Positions 11,223-21,858 of a DNA stretch of 64,000 bases are shown piece by piece (the stretch's first letter is position 1; each line of letters starts with the position of its first letter). Position numbers and translations under genes: made by a program. Source of the DNA: Hawksworthiomyces lignivorus (Eukaryota > Ascomycota > Sordariomycetes > Ophiostomatales > Ophiostomataceae); NCBI GenBank assembly GCA_002917075.1, contig NTMA01000018.1, positions 372,001 through 436,000 on the forward strand. Direction: 5' to 3'. Below the pieces are notes generated by a model. It saw only the letters and a program-made list of their open reading frames with translations. It was not told the origin of the DNA and made no database searches.

Positions 11223-13505
11223 ATGGGTCAGACACTATCGGAGCCGATCGTTGATAAGGTACGTCCCGATCGTTTTGCGTCTTTCCACCTGCGGCGGGAG
11301 CACGAGCAGGAACACTCATCCTGCGTTTCTACTCCTGTTTCCTTTCCGACCACTGCCGCTGTCGTGGAACTCTGCTGCCCTCGTGCGCCGCTGAACTGCC
11401 CCACGATGGCCGCACCACGATGCGACAGCTCATGACATTGCCTGCCCCCCCGGCCCCTCCTTGCCTTGTGTCTGCAGCCTACCTCAAATATGCTGTTTCT
11501 TGTTCCGCCCCAAGAGCTTTTCAACCTTCTCCTATTTCTACATGCGGCAAAATGGCCCTCGCTACCGCTCCTCCTCATATTCAAGCCCAATCCCACGCGC
11601 ACGCAGAACCCCTCTTGTCGCGCGACCCCGCTGAGCCTCACCCAAGTTTGTCGAAAGATACTCTGATTATGCTGGCTGACGAACCAACGTTGTATTCTAG
11701 GCGTCGGAAAAGGGTGAAGATGAACGTCTAATTTACGGAGTCTCCGCCATGCAAGGCTGGCGCATCAGCATGGAAGATGCCCACACAACCGTCTTAGACC
11801 TTCTGCAAAACTTCCCACTGGCCGCAAAGGCACACCCCTCCAAAATTAGCTTCTTCGGCGTATTTGACGGCCACGGCGGCGACAAAGTAGCGTTATTTAC
11901 TGGAGAGAACATCCACAGGATTGTCGCCAAGCAAGAGGCGTTCAAGAAGGGCAATTACGAGCAGGCTTTGAAGGACGGGTTCCTTGCCACGGACAATGCC
12001 ATTCTAAACGGTATGCAGGCGAATGAAGATGCCTAGAAGCGACACCTACAGCGTGGCGGCATGACCAAAAAAAAACTGCCACAGAACGGCGGCGGACCTC
12101 TTTTTACTGACTCGAAGTTGACAGATCCCAAGTATGAAGAAGAAGTCTCCGGCTGCACGGCATGCGTCGGCCTCATTACGGATGACAAGATCTATGTCGT
12201 AAGATTTCTCTTGCTTCTCGTCTCCCTCTTTCGCTCTGCATTGTCCTTCCGACCAAGTCTCGCAAGTTTGCACTGCCCTGGTCAGACGCTAACCTGTTCT
12301 TCGGCCCCCCACAGGCCAATGCTGGCGATTCCAGAAGCGTCCTAGGCGTTAAGGGCCGTGCGAAGCCGCTCTCGTTCGATCACAAGCCGCAAAACGATGG
12401 TACGCTTGCTATTCATCAACCTACATATGTTGCCTTGGCTCTCTGCGATGAGTGTACGTTCTAACCATTGCCATTTTGTACCTTCAGCGGAGAAGGCGCG
12501 CATCACAGCTGCTGGCGGTTTCGTCGACTTTGGTCGCGTGAACGGCAACCTCGCCCTGTCTCGCGCTATTGGCGATTTCGAGTTCAAGAAGAGCGCCGAG
12601 CTTCCTCCGGAGCAGCAGATTGTGACGGCATACCCCGACGTCACCGTGCACGACTTAGGAGACAACGATGAATTCCTTGTTATTGCCTGCGATGGTAAGT
12701 GCACTTCGGCAAGGCCACCTACCGTCTGGCTGCATTGCGTACAGCTGCTAACATAAGTTCGCAGGCATCTGGGATTGTCAGTCTTCTCAAGCTGTCGTTG
12801 AGTTTGTTAGACGCGGCATTGCCGCAAAGCAGGATCTAGACAAGATCTGCGAAAATATGATGGACAACTGCCTTGCATCCAACTCCGAGACGGGCGGTGT
12901 TGGCTGTGACAATATGACTATGACGATTGTTGGCTTCCTGCGCGGCAGGACGAAGGAGGAGTGGTATGAAGAGATTGCACGGAGGGTCGCTAACGGCGAT
13001 GGCCCTTGCGCCCCCCCTGAATACGGTGAGTCGGTGGCTGTCACGCCCGGATATGGATCTTCCTATGAGGTGTTCACATCTGATGCTAAGTTTTCTGCTA
13101 GCTGAGTTCCGCGGCCCCGGTGTCCACCACAACTTTGATGACAGCGACAGTGGTTATGACGTTGAGACCGACCATCGGACACCAAACTTTGGTATTGGCG
13201 GCGGCGGTTATCGGGGAAGGATAATCTTCTTGGGGGATGGCTCAGAAGTTCTTACAGACTCCGATGATACCGAGATGTTCGACCGTGAAGACAAGGACCT
13301 AGACAGCCAAGTTTCCAAGACGTCGTCTTCGTCGGAAGACGAGAAGACCGATTCCAATGAGGGTAGCACAGAGGGCGCCCACGTTAAAGACGAAAGCCAC
13401 GATAGTAGGAAGGAGTCGGAGAAGGCAGCCAGCGATGTTCAGCCAGCAGCGGCCTCAAAATCGACCGATGCGGAGACAACCGCTTCTGCGTCTGCTGCAA
13501 AATAA
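11223..13505 (+). CDS. PP2C-family serine/threonine phosphatase (Ptc2/Ptc3 type)
   Basis: A Mn/Mg-dependent protein phosphatase; the family acts on stress MAP kinases, CDKs and checkpoint kinases. Exons are 11223-11258, 11701-12010, 12125-12198, 12315-12399, 12488-12694, 12765-13025 and 13102-13505, giving 458 aa. Each junction keeps the frame and family sequence: MGQTLSEPIVDK joins ASEKGEDERLIYG, AILN joins DPKYEEE, and IACD joins GIWDC. Metal-binding motifs are ED (37-38) in RISMEDAHTT and DGHGG (68-72), followed by GDSR, AIGDFEFK, DGIWD and GVGCDNMT. The N-terminal MGQTLSEP start is characteristic of the family. After the catalytic domain come GPGVHHNFDDSDSGYD and an acidic, Ser-rich tail typical of fungal Ptc2-like proteins. 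Intron 1 is 442 nt, long for this window; the others are 70-116 nt. Confidence 0.94.
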
Positions 13506-14390
13506 GCTCGATGGAGGACATAGATGAGAAAGCGAAATGCGTCGAAGCGGGATGCGTTGTCATTTTGTCCATTTTCTTCTATCTACATTGCTCGTCTTTT
13601 CTTGGCTGCGGAATGGAGCAACAAACTTTCAGGAGCTTATGGGTTTCCATCGACTACGGTTGGAGGCAAAAATAAGGCACGCTTTGATTGTTTTCTATTT
13701 TTTTTTTTTTTTCCTCCTCTATATTTCTTGTGTCTTTATTTGTATCTCACTGTCATATCTTCTCGGGGCTCTTTTTCCTCTTTATTGCGTTCATATATCG
13801 AATCATCATACCTGCCGCTGTTCTCGTTTGAAAAGAAAAAAATATGCTTCGTTTTGCGGTTTTGCATAGAATTTTACCAGGAGAGATACATCTTATGTGT
13901 GTTCGCATCAAGGATCGCCAACAAACTTGAATGCACAAGCAGCATCATCAACAAGTGATAATTTGATATATGGTACCAGCGTACCTTGACATATCAGGAA
14001 AAGAAAGATGAAGGACGACAAAACAAACGCTGAAGCCTGAGAGACATGAACCCTAGGAGCTATGGAAGGTTAAGGAGCAAGCAAAGTATATATGACGGCC
14101 AACTGCTTAGACATACGCGACAAATCCATCGTTCAACGAAGATGACATAAAGCCTGTAAAATTTCGGGCATTTGTAGCAGCATGCTAATGTGAAGAGAAC
14201 TGCCACAAGGCCTCAGACTGCATCCAGCGGATGGAAGAGGGAAGTAGATGGCAGGAGCAGCTCTAAGCTGTCACCAAATAACACAATTATATGAGATCTA
14301 TTGTTTCTTTCCCAAATATCCACATACATACACACAAAAATATACAAAGCAACTCATGGCCTAGTTCGTGGGTTGCATTTCATTCCCTTC
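13506..14390. other. Convergent 3' intergenic region
   Basis: These 885 bp lie between the 3' ends of the PP2C and PPR-like genes. They are AT-rich with T runs near 13700 and hold no supported gene. Confidence 0.6.
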
Positions 14391-17300
14391 TCATTTCGTC
14401 TCAGTGTCAGCTTTGGACAGCTGTCTCGAAGCCTCTTGCGATGCGTCTCCTGCTATCGCCTGGTGGTCCACGTGGATCTCCATGAAAGCAAACTCCTCGC
14501 TCAGATATCCTCTTCTGTTTGCAGCACCGTCATCTCTGTGGTCATCGGTGATGTTGTTGCGCTGTTTCCGACGCCGAAGGGGGATCCGCATCGGCGAGGG
14601 TGGCGGGCGGACCGCCTCTCCAGCAGCTTCTGGCCTGTCGTAGCGCACCTGCAGCAGCGCATTGTCGCGCGCCAAAGCCTCCTGCAACGCGGCAGCGAGC
14701 GGCTCCACCGGCTCCCACCCGTGGTAGCGCGCTGCAAGACGCGAGCTCACGACGTTGCCGAGATTGGGCGCGGTGGTGGTAGAGGGGGCCGACGAGGAAG
14801 AAGACACAGGGACGCCGCCCGCGCGCAGTGCCGGCGCCAGCGGGCGCGTGCGGGCGGGTCCCTGGCCCGCCAGCACCTGGCTGGCGCGCTTGCGCATCCA
14901 GTGGCTGGTCTGCCGCGCCAGGCTGGCGTAGCGCCACACGACACCGAGCACGTGCGGGAGCCGGCGCAGAAAGGCCAGGTCGAACAGCATCTGGTAGGTG
15001 ATGCTGTCCGGGGCGACGCGGCCCGGCAGCGCGCCAGCGCTGGGAGGGCGGCGGCTGTCGTCCTGTGGGCGCGGAAGCGGGGAAGCGGAGGCGGCGGCGG
15101 CGAGCTCGCTGCCGCCGTTGTCGACTGGTCCCTCCATCTGCTGGATCGTGGCGATGGCGTTCGGCAGGGAGTTCTGCACCTTGCAGTGGGTCAGGACGAC
15201 GTTGAACGTGACGACGTCGGGCGCCTGGGCGCCGTCCTCTCCCCGCTGCATGACCCCGATCAGCCGGCGGCAGTCGGCGAACCGCCCGTGGCGCCCAAGC
15301 ACGTCCAGCACCTGATGAGCCGCCCTGCGCGTAAGCCAGCCGTCGCCGTAGCGGGCGGCCTGGCGCGCCAGGAAGGCGTCGAGGAAGCCGCCGTCGCCGG
15401 TCTGCGTGCTGTCCTCCCGCCCCTCGGCGTGCTCTGCTCGCCCCGCCTTCTTCTTGTCCTCCGCGGCCTGCAGGAGCGCCCGCTCGGCGTCGTGCTGGGC
15501 CATCTCCTGGGCGACGGCGCGCACGGCGGCGGCGCTGTCGAGCAGGCCGCGTGCGTGCATGGCGTGCAAGACGTGGCGCTTGACCTCGTCGCTCTCAAAG
15601 AGGCGCAGGAACAACAACCAGGTGGCCAGGTCGGGCGCGTGGCCGCGGCGGTGCATCAGCACCAGCGTGGCGCCAAAGTTGCGCAGGTCCTGCGTCTTGA
15701 CCTGCGACGCCAGCATGATGTTGAACGTCTCGGTGTCCATGGGCAGGCCCAGCATCTCCGCGCGCACAAAGAGCGCGCGGGCGTCGGGCCGGTGCGTCTC
15801 GCCCCGCCGGCACATAAAGTCCAGCGCCATCTTGAACGCCGACGTGGACAGCGCTGGGCGCGCCGCCTCCTCGTTGAAGACGCCGTGAAGCAGCTCGATG
15901 ACGGTGTGATCGTGGCTGTTTGCGGGGCTGTTTCCCGCGGGAAGGTTGGGGCTGTTGTTGTTGGCGTTGTTGCTGCTAACGCTGGCGCCACTGCTGCGGC
16001 TTGGAGCATCAGCTCGGCGGTACAGCTTTGCAGCCAAATGCGGCGGGGGGCGGCCGTTTGTCAGTGCAGCGACATAGCGCTCGAATGAGTCACGGGTCCA
16101 CTCGGCCGGTCGCGGAATCTGGTGGGCGCCGTGGTATAAGGTGTATGGGCGATAGACAGGGTCGTCACGCCTCTTGGCATCATTGGCCAGGTCGGATGTA
16201 GAAACGAGGCTCCAAGTATGAGATAATGCTGGTTCGGGTTCGGGCTCTGGTGCATTTTCTGCGGGAAGCAACGATGGCGGTCGCAATGGAGATGGCGATG
16301 CTGTTTCCGGTGCCGCTGTATTTGGCAGGATAGTTTTTGCTTCGCCCTTTGCGTCTCTCGCATCGCCTTGGCCGAGGTGCACGCCGCTGTCCACGACGAC
16401 TGCCACGGCATCCTTGGCAAAGCGCGTCACTTCGGAGACCGCCCGCTGAATCGATGCATTCGTTCCAGACAGAGTTAGCAGCCACGGCCCGTCGTCTTTC
16501 GTATTGCTTTCTAAGCTTGTTGCATTCGCAGATGCGCTCTTCTGGTGCTCTTGCGAGCTCTCTGCTGAGTCCAGCCGACCAGGACCTCGACGGTAGAGCT
16601 TCAGCTCGCATCCTGTGCGGCTGTGAATTGCCCACAGGCATCCGTCCGTGCCATGCAGGAGCTCTTCGACAGAGGCGCTGCCGCTGGGGAGCGCAAAGGA
16701 GACGTCGTCGCGGTGCCAAGTCGATGGCGACGGGAACAAGTCGGCAGGTGACAATGCCGGCTGTGGTGGAGAGGCGGACGAGGGCGGGTGAGGAGCGCTC
16801 GAAAGAGGGGTAGAGAAGAGCAGAGATTCAGCAGCGCCGGCGCCGCCTTCCAGCGGGGTATACGCCACCAGCCGGCGGAGGACGGCGCGCCAGTCGGGCA
16901 GCGGGCGCAGCTGGGCCTGGCGAATGATCTCCAGCCGCGCCTGCCGGGTGACGGATTTGCGGTGCCGAATGCGGCTTCGAAACGTCTCGCGCGGGTGCGG
17001 GTACTGCTGGGCGGGCTCGACCAGCACCGACAGCGACGAGGCGCGCTCGCCCGGCGGGAGCACGAGATCGCGGGCGAGGCTCTCGATCAGGACAGCGCCA
17101 GGAGACGGCGCAGGCCGCCGCAGCAGGCCCAGAGGCCCGTCAGAATCGGCGGCGGAATCAGCATCGGGCCCAACATCAGCGAGGTTCTCTCGCCGCCGCT
17201 CTATCTCCTGCTTGCGGCGGTCCCCCGCCTCTTTGGCCAGCGCCGACCAGGACACGACAGCCGGCTGGGCAGCCGTGGTCGCGCTGTAGGTTCTGCGCCC

Positions 17301-17492
17301 GTCTATATATCCGGGCCGCGCAGAAGCGCATGTCGTGCGGCTGGATCTTCGAATAGTCAAAAGCAGGCTGTGCGGGCCGCCCGCTGTTGTTGTTGGAGGA
17401 GTCGTTCTCGGTGCGCCGGTGGAGAGGCGGCTAAGGGCAGCGGGAAGGATGCGCCGGGCTCGCCTCCATGGTAGCTCTAGTCCCCGGGGCAT
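14391..17492 (-). CDS. PPR-like protein, probably mitochondrial
   Basis: Single exon, 1033 aa if started at the ATG at 17492-17490. I chose this start because it opens with MPRGLELPWRRARRILP, an Arg-rich, acid-free presequence. An in-frame ATG at 17618 would add 42 residues, including a hydrophobic stretch that looks less like a leader. The N-terminal half is low-complexity and Ala/Pro/Ser-rich. The C-terminal half carries helical-hairpin motifs of the pentatricopeptide type, such as TETFNIMLASQVKTQDL, PDVVTFNVVLTHCKVQN and PDSITYQMLFDLAFLRR, each about 35 residues apart from its neighbours. PPR proteins bind organellar transcripts and control their stability or translation, so a role in mitochondrial RNA metabolism is inferred. 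I cannot match it to a named yeast factor. It lies 569 bp downstream of the dysferlin-domain gene on the same strand. Confidence 0.75.
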   Translation of the reverse strand: MPRGLELPWRRARRILPAALSRLSTGAPRTTPPTTTAGGPHSLLLTIRRSSRTTCASARPGYIDGRRTYSATTAAQPAVVSWSALAKEAGDRRKQEIERRRENLADVGPDADSAADSDGPLGLLRRPAPSPGAVLIESLARDLVLPPGERASSLSVLVEPAQQYPHPRETFRSRIRHRKSVTRQARLEIIRQAQLRPLPDWRAVLRRLVAYTPLEGGAGAAESLLFSTPLSSAPHPPSSASPPQPALSPADLFPSPSTWHRDDVSFALPSGSASVEELLHGTDGCLWAIHSRTGCELKLYRRGPGRLDSAESSQEHQKSASANATSLESNTKDDGPWLLTLSGTNASIQRAVSEVTRFAKDAVAVVVDSGVHLGQGDARDAKGEAKTILPNTAAPETASPSPLRPPSLLPAENAPEPEPEPALSHTWSLVSTSDLANDAKRRDDPVYRPYTLYHGAHQIPRPAEWTRDSFERYVAALTNGRPPPHLAAKLYRRADAPSRSSGASVSSNNANNNSPNLPAGNSPANSHDHTVIELLHGVFNEEAARPALSTSAFKMALDFMCRRGETHRPDARALFVRAEMLGLPMDTETFNIMLASQVKTQDLRNFGATLVLMHRRGHAPDLATWLLFLRLFESDEVKRHVLHAMHARGLLDSAAAVRAVAQEMAQHDAERALLQAAEDKKKAGRAEHAEGREDSTQTGDGGFLDAFLARQAARYGDGWLTRRAAHQVLDVLGRHGRFADCRRLIGVMQRGEDGAQAPDVVTFNVVLTHCKVQNSLPNAIATIQQMEGPVDNGGSELAAAASASPLPRPQDDSRRPPSAGALPGRVAPDSITYQMLFDLAFLRRLPHVLGVVWRYASLARQTSHWMRKRASQVLAGQGPARTRPLAPALRAGGVPVSSSSSAPSTTTAPNLGNVVSSRLAARYHGWEPVEPLAAALQEALARDNALLQVRYDRPEAAGEAVRPPPSPMRIPLRRRKQRNNITDDHRDDGAANRRGYLSEEFAFMEIHVDHQAIAGDASQEASRQLSKADTETK

Positions 17493-18061
17493 TGATGCAT
17501 TTGGGACTATAAACGTTTCAGCACCATAGCGAAGAAGGCGAAGGAGTAAAAAGATCGCTTCCCACAGGAGACGGCTTAGTTGGAAAATATGTTTGTCTTC
17601 AGGTTTAGAATACCTCATCTGCAAAGGAACTATCGACAATCACTGAATATTTTTTGCCCTGTCGGGTCTTATCGATAAGGAAATACGGTGGTTCATTATT
17701 CTACAAACGAGGTTAATATACCCGTTTTAGTGATATCTGCAATTAACAGAGTTACAGCATCAAGAGATGACATGCCAGTTCAGGATGATGAGCTTTATAA
17801 GAAGAATCTGAGCTGCTGGGTATGAAAATTGTATGAATGTAATAATATGTTAACTAGCTACTTTTATGCCGTGTCTGATTCAATATCTGAACGAGGCTGT
17901 AACGCTGACTGACGCCTATGCAATGCTCCATCGCTTGTAATATACGTGAACCCAGAAACCGTGAGCTGAAGAACAGAAAAAAAAAGGACAGAAGAAATTT
18001 AATGATGAATAAAAACGGTAGGGAAAGTTTTTTAATATGATAGTTTGCATCCTGTCCGGTA
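17493..18061. other. Intergenic spacer between two minus-strand genes
   Basis: These 569 AT-rich bp lie between the 3' end of the dysferlin-domain gene and the start of the PPR-like gene. I see no gene. The interval must hold the terminator of the first and the promoter of the second. Confidence 0.5.
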
Positions 18062-19376
18062 TTATGTCTCTTTGGATGTCGACTTTGCCGGAGAGCTTGG
18101 ACGTGGAGCAGCCGGGCCGCTCTTGTCCACCCCCTGCCAGCGGTTCGCATCCCATCCTTCGCAGTTGTCGACGGCTCCGGCAGCGCTGCCGCCCTGGGCC
18201 ATAGCCTTGATGTCGCTCCAGTATTCCAGGCGGCGGACTTCTTCGTCGGCGTGCCGGACGGCGGCAGCGAGGTAGCCGACGCGGCGCGCGAGCGCCTGCA
18301 GCTTCTGCGTCTGATCGCTGTCCTCGTGGGCCTGGCGCGCAGGGCTGCTGCTATCCTGCGGCTCTTCAGCCCTGCCCTTGCCCTTTTCGTTGCCTGCATT
18401 TGCGGCAGCATCGGAGGGAGCTGCTGCTGGTGGTGCTGTATCTCCGCCTGTTTCCCACTTCGCGGCGTCTGCCAGCGCCTTGTCCTTGGTGGCGGCGGCG
18501 TCGTCGTGGGCCTTGATGAGCAGGGTGAGCAGGGTGCGGCGGGAGGCCTGGAAGACGAAGAGCGCCATGATCTCGTGCATAAAGTCCTGGAGGCGGACGA
18601 GGTCCTCGCCGGCATGTTCGAGGAAGTTGCGGACGGCCTCGATCTTCTCGCGGTCGATGCGGGCGCCGCGCAGGAAGCGCATGAGCACGTCGGCGTCGGT
18701 GATCTCGGCGGGCATGGCAATGTAGTTGCTTCCGTCGTCGTCGACGTCGACGTCTTCTTGGTTGCCGCTGTCGTCGTCGGCGGCGGCGTCGGTGCCTGTG
18801 CGCAAGGCTGCCTGGCTGACGATGCTGGGCGCGGCCAGGCTGAGGCGGCTGCCGACGCGGCTGCTGCTGGGGCGACTGCCGCGGCTGCCGCGGCTGCCGC
18901 TGCGGCGGAGCGAGGCGGCGGGCACGACGGTAAAGTACTCGGGGTTGAGGAGGTGGGGGTCGGTGACGCTGTCGAACTCGCCGAGGCCAATGGCGGAGGC
19001 GGCGGCCGACGCGGCGGCCGACGCAGCGGGGCCGCGGCGCTTGACGCGGCGGCGGGCCCAGGCGCGGCGGCGCACAAACGAGTTGTACCAGCGCGGGCCG
19101 TGCCAGGAGAAGCAGCGGGCAAACATGAACGAGTACTGCCAGCCGTCGGGGTCGGTGCCGGCGTCGTGGTTGACGTGCCAGGCCGGCCAGGCCCACTGCC
19201 ACGTGGGGTCGGGCACCTGGGCCGTGTGGATGTCCGTCGGGCTCGTCTTGTGCGCGCCGTTGGTCCACGGTGCTGGGTCCAGGTTGCCCAGCGCCCGCCC
19301 CGAGAACAGCGGGATCCCGCACAGGAACCCGCCCCGCTCGTTCTCAAACAGCACGTCGATCGCCGACGCCGCGTCG

Positions 19377-19409
<33 letters not shown>

Positions 19410-20225
19410 GCCCCGCTGCTGCTGCCCGCCGACTGCATTGACAGGCGGCCCTGCATCGATGCACGACCCTGCATCGATGCGCGGCCCTGCGGCTCGGCTG
19501 TGGACGGCTCGACCGCCGCCGGCAGCCGCTGCTGGCTGCTCCTCGTCCGGCTGCCGCTCTGAAAGTCGACCTCGGTTGCTGTTCCTACAAGGTGGTATTA
19601 GCTCTATCTCTCCGTTGCTTCCACACCCACAAGCTGCTTGCTATCTCGCCCTGTCTCTCGACGTACTCTGGATCGCGACTGTCGGCGTGCCGTTCGCCGC
19701 AGGCGGCGGGAGCGCCGCAGCCTTGGCCGTGCTCTCGTACTGGCCAGAGCGCCGGCCCCGCGATGGAGACTGCGCAGGGCTAGAAGAGCTGATCGTCGCC
19801 GTCGACGTGGGGACGGTCGACAGAGACGGCAGCAGAGGCGCCGTCGACGACGCGGTGGACTTGATGGGCGACAGCGTGCTGCCGCCAGCTGCAGCTGCAG
19901 CGGCGGAGGCAGAGGTGGCGGCAGACGGCGCAGACAGGCGGGCGGTGGACGACCGCCGGCTGGGGTCGTCGTCTTCGTCGCGGTCGCTGCCGCCGCCGCC
20001 GTGGGTCTCGTGGTCGTTGTCGTCCCCCGCCGCGTCGCCGCCGCCGACCCTCACATTGTCTGCCTCAGAGGGGGGCGCGGGAGGAGGAGGCGGCTGCTGG
20101 CTGGTGGCCTCTTCTTCTTCGCCGGCGTCGACAGCGGCATTGTCGACGAGGCTGATCTCGTGGTCGTAGTCCTCGTCTTTGAGAGGGGGAACGCGGCGCG
20201 AGCTGCGCGGCTTGATCTTGGGCAT
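18062..20225 (-). CDS. Dysferlin/peroxin-domain protein (Mug65/Spo73-like)
   Basis: Exons on the minus strand are 20225-19667 and 19584-18062, giving 693 aa. The intron is GTACGT...TTGTAG with a GCTAAT branch. The first about 260 residues are disordered (acidic, Ser/Ala/Thr-rich), with a hexapeptide repeat MQGR(A/L)S and a run of ten Gln. Residues about 263-369 match the DysFN/DysFC pattern of fungal peroxin/ferlin-domain proteins: FENERGGFLCGIPLFSG, a Trp-rich block (TWQWAWPAWHVN), DGWQYSFMF, then WYNSFVRRRAWARRRVKR. The C-terminal half has a helical region that resembles other fungal members (FLRGARIDREKIEAVRNFL). Relatives act at membranes in sporulation or peroxisome biology. The closest annotated type is probably the meiotically up-regulated Mug65 family, which I recall rather than demonstrate. 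No membrane span is evident, so peripheral membrane binding is inferred. Confidence 0.75.
19379..19490 (-). repeat. CAG/CTG run and 18-bp coding tandem repeat
   Basis: A CTG triplet run at about 19379-19410 encodes ten Gln on the minus strand. Next to it, an 18-bp unit repeated about three times (about 19435-19490) encodes MQGRAS-type hexapeptides. Both sit in the linker ahead of the dysferlin-like domain and are candidates for length polymorphism. Confidence 0.75.
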
Positions 20226-21858
20226 TGCTGGGGACTAGAGGCGAGCAGCGTGCGGCATAGCGAAGAATGCGAATGTCACGCCGCCGATACGGGGGAAAAC
20301 AAAGACCGCTGAAACCAGTAGCTAGAACAGGCTGAATGGAAGCGACAAAGAAAGGCAAAAGAGAAAAAAGAAAGCAATTGAAAAGAAAAAGGAAAGAAAA
20401 AGCAAAAGGAAAGCAGAAGGAAAGTGGCAAGATGCACAAAGTATGCAAGCTTCAAGCCCCGTCGAAAGTTGGCAGTACGCAGGCAGTTTTGGAGAAATGC
20501 TTAGCGCCAATGGAATCTACTTCGCAGGTCCAAAGAAGAAAATCATGTCGTAATAGCGGATGGCTCTCTGCATGGATGATTTGCACTCCTTGTTTTGATG
20601 CAGCCTTTAATTTCCAGGTGGCGTTCGCCAAATTGGCGCTCAGGGAGAAGGCAGAGGCGGAAATGGAAAACGAAGACGTAAAAGCAAAAAGCAAAAAAGA
20701 AGCCTTGCCAGGCAGCTAGCAGCTAGCTAATACTCGTATACCTAACCTCAGATTGTCCCAAAAAGGCTTTTCAGCTGAGGTGCATCTACCTGTCTCTCTC
20801 TCTGGCGCACGAGAAGAGGAGCAGCCAAATGACGCATGTGCAATTTAAGCTACTTTTAGCGGGCGTACTTCTCGTATAGATAGAGACGAGTGCTCTGTAG
20901 CTCTAAGAGGACACCATCAAATTACACGTCTGCTACTGTGCATAGAGCTCATATCGAGGACGAAGTTGGCAACACAGTATAAGAACTAGGCTTCTGGACA
21001 AGAAACTCTATCGTAGGACTGCTCTCTTCTACTATTGCCAATTGCTTGTTTCTTTGGCTCCTAATTGGCTCCTAATTGGCTCTTTGTTGGCTCTTTGTGG
21101 GCTCTTCGTTCAATTTCTCTCTCGGCAAGATCCAATTCAGCAGAGCCTGTCTGGCTTCTTGCGTGCCTTACGGACGCCAAGAAAAGCCTGCAAATCTAGA
21201 AGCTATCCTATCCAGGGAGAGGAGCTTTTTAAGGTGCTTATCTGTGTCTGCGTACCAAAGACGCCGCATCCAAGGAGAATTTAAGCATAAAAGAATGTCC
21301 CGAAATGTGCGAGAAAATAAGAGTACGATTTAGCTCATGTGCCTTACTTTAGTGCCTTTTGTGGGATGCACACTTGTGGCCCACAAGGTACTAATGAGTA
21401 ATACGACGACGAGAGAAAGAAGAGAGTATGACCGCTTCTTCATGTCGTGAGTAACAAAGCCAGTGAAGCCATTGAAGCCTGCGACCGAGTGGTACAGTGC
21501 ACAGGACGAGCACGGTGTGAATGTCAGCGACCAGCTGCCAAACGACGTTCGCAGGCAGCGTTGCACCGAAGAGATGTTCTCCATCTGTGGATTTTAGGAA
21601 TCATTTGGAATCTCTTTGTGTCTTTTAGGAAGCTCCATCTCGCAAACGCCGCGAGCGATGCACGTCTTTCACGCTGCTGCTCACGCCATCGTACGACTCA
21701 CCGCAGACCGACAACGTCTGCCAGGGGGGCAGCGGTGTTGTATAAGTACTCGTATATCAGAACGAGGCTTTCATGAAGAAGCGCTCGTGGATCGAGCAGC
21801 AGAGCAGCTCTACCAAGCAGCAGCAGTGCGAACCACCAACCACAATCCAGAAAGCAGC
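20226..21858. other. Divergent intergenic region with an 11-bp tandem array
   Basis: These 1.6 kb separate the dysferlin-domain gene (minus) from the S66 peptidase (plus). Next to 20225, about 20335-20430 is almost pure purine on the plus strand, which makes it the pyrimidine-rich leader of the minus-strand gene. A five-unit 11-bp tandem repeat lies at 21054-21108. TACTCGTATA occurs at 20731 and 21747. The frame of the peptidase stays open upstream of its ATG, but that upstream segment has no family similarity. Confidence 0.55.
21054..21108 (+). repeat. Five-copy 11-bp tandem repeat with inverted CCAAT boxes
   Basis: Units are TTGGCTCCTAA twice, TTGGCTCTTTG twice and a diverged TGGGCTCTTCG, all exactly 11 nt. 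Where units 1-3 join, the sequence ATTGG (complement of CCAAT) appears at 21064 and 21075. Further CCAAT boxes are at 21038 and 21131. This could be a clustered site for the CCAAT-binding (HAP-type) complex about 750 bp before the peptidase ATG; binding is inference. Confidence 0.6.

Noticed and set aside
14301..16088. 595-codon plus-strand frame over the PPR-like gene
   Set aside because: Arg/Val/His-rich shadow frame. The minus strand has PPR-like motifs and a plausible targeting sequence.
17493..17618. Longer N-terminus for the PPR-like protein from the ATG at 17618
   Set aside because: The shorter start gives a better mitochondrial presequence. The longer form adds a hydrophobic stretch and acidic residues; not excluded without 5' data.
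18251..19441. 396-codon frame antisense to the dysferlin-domain gene
   Set aside because: Biased Gly/Ala/Val composition and no domain; complement of a GC-rich exon.
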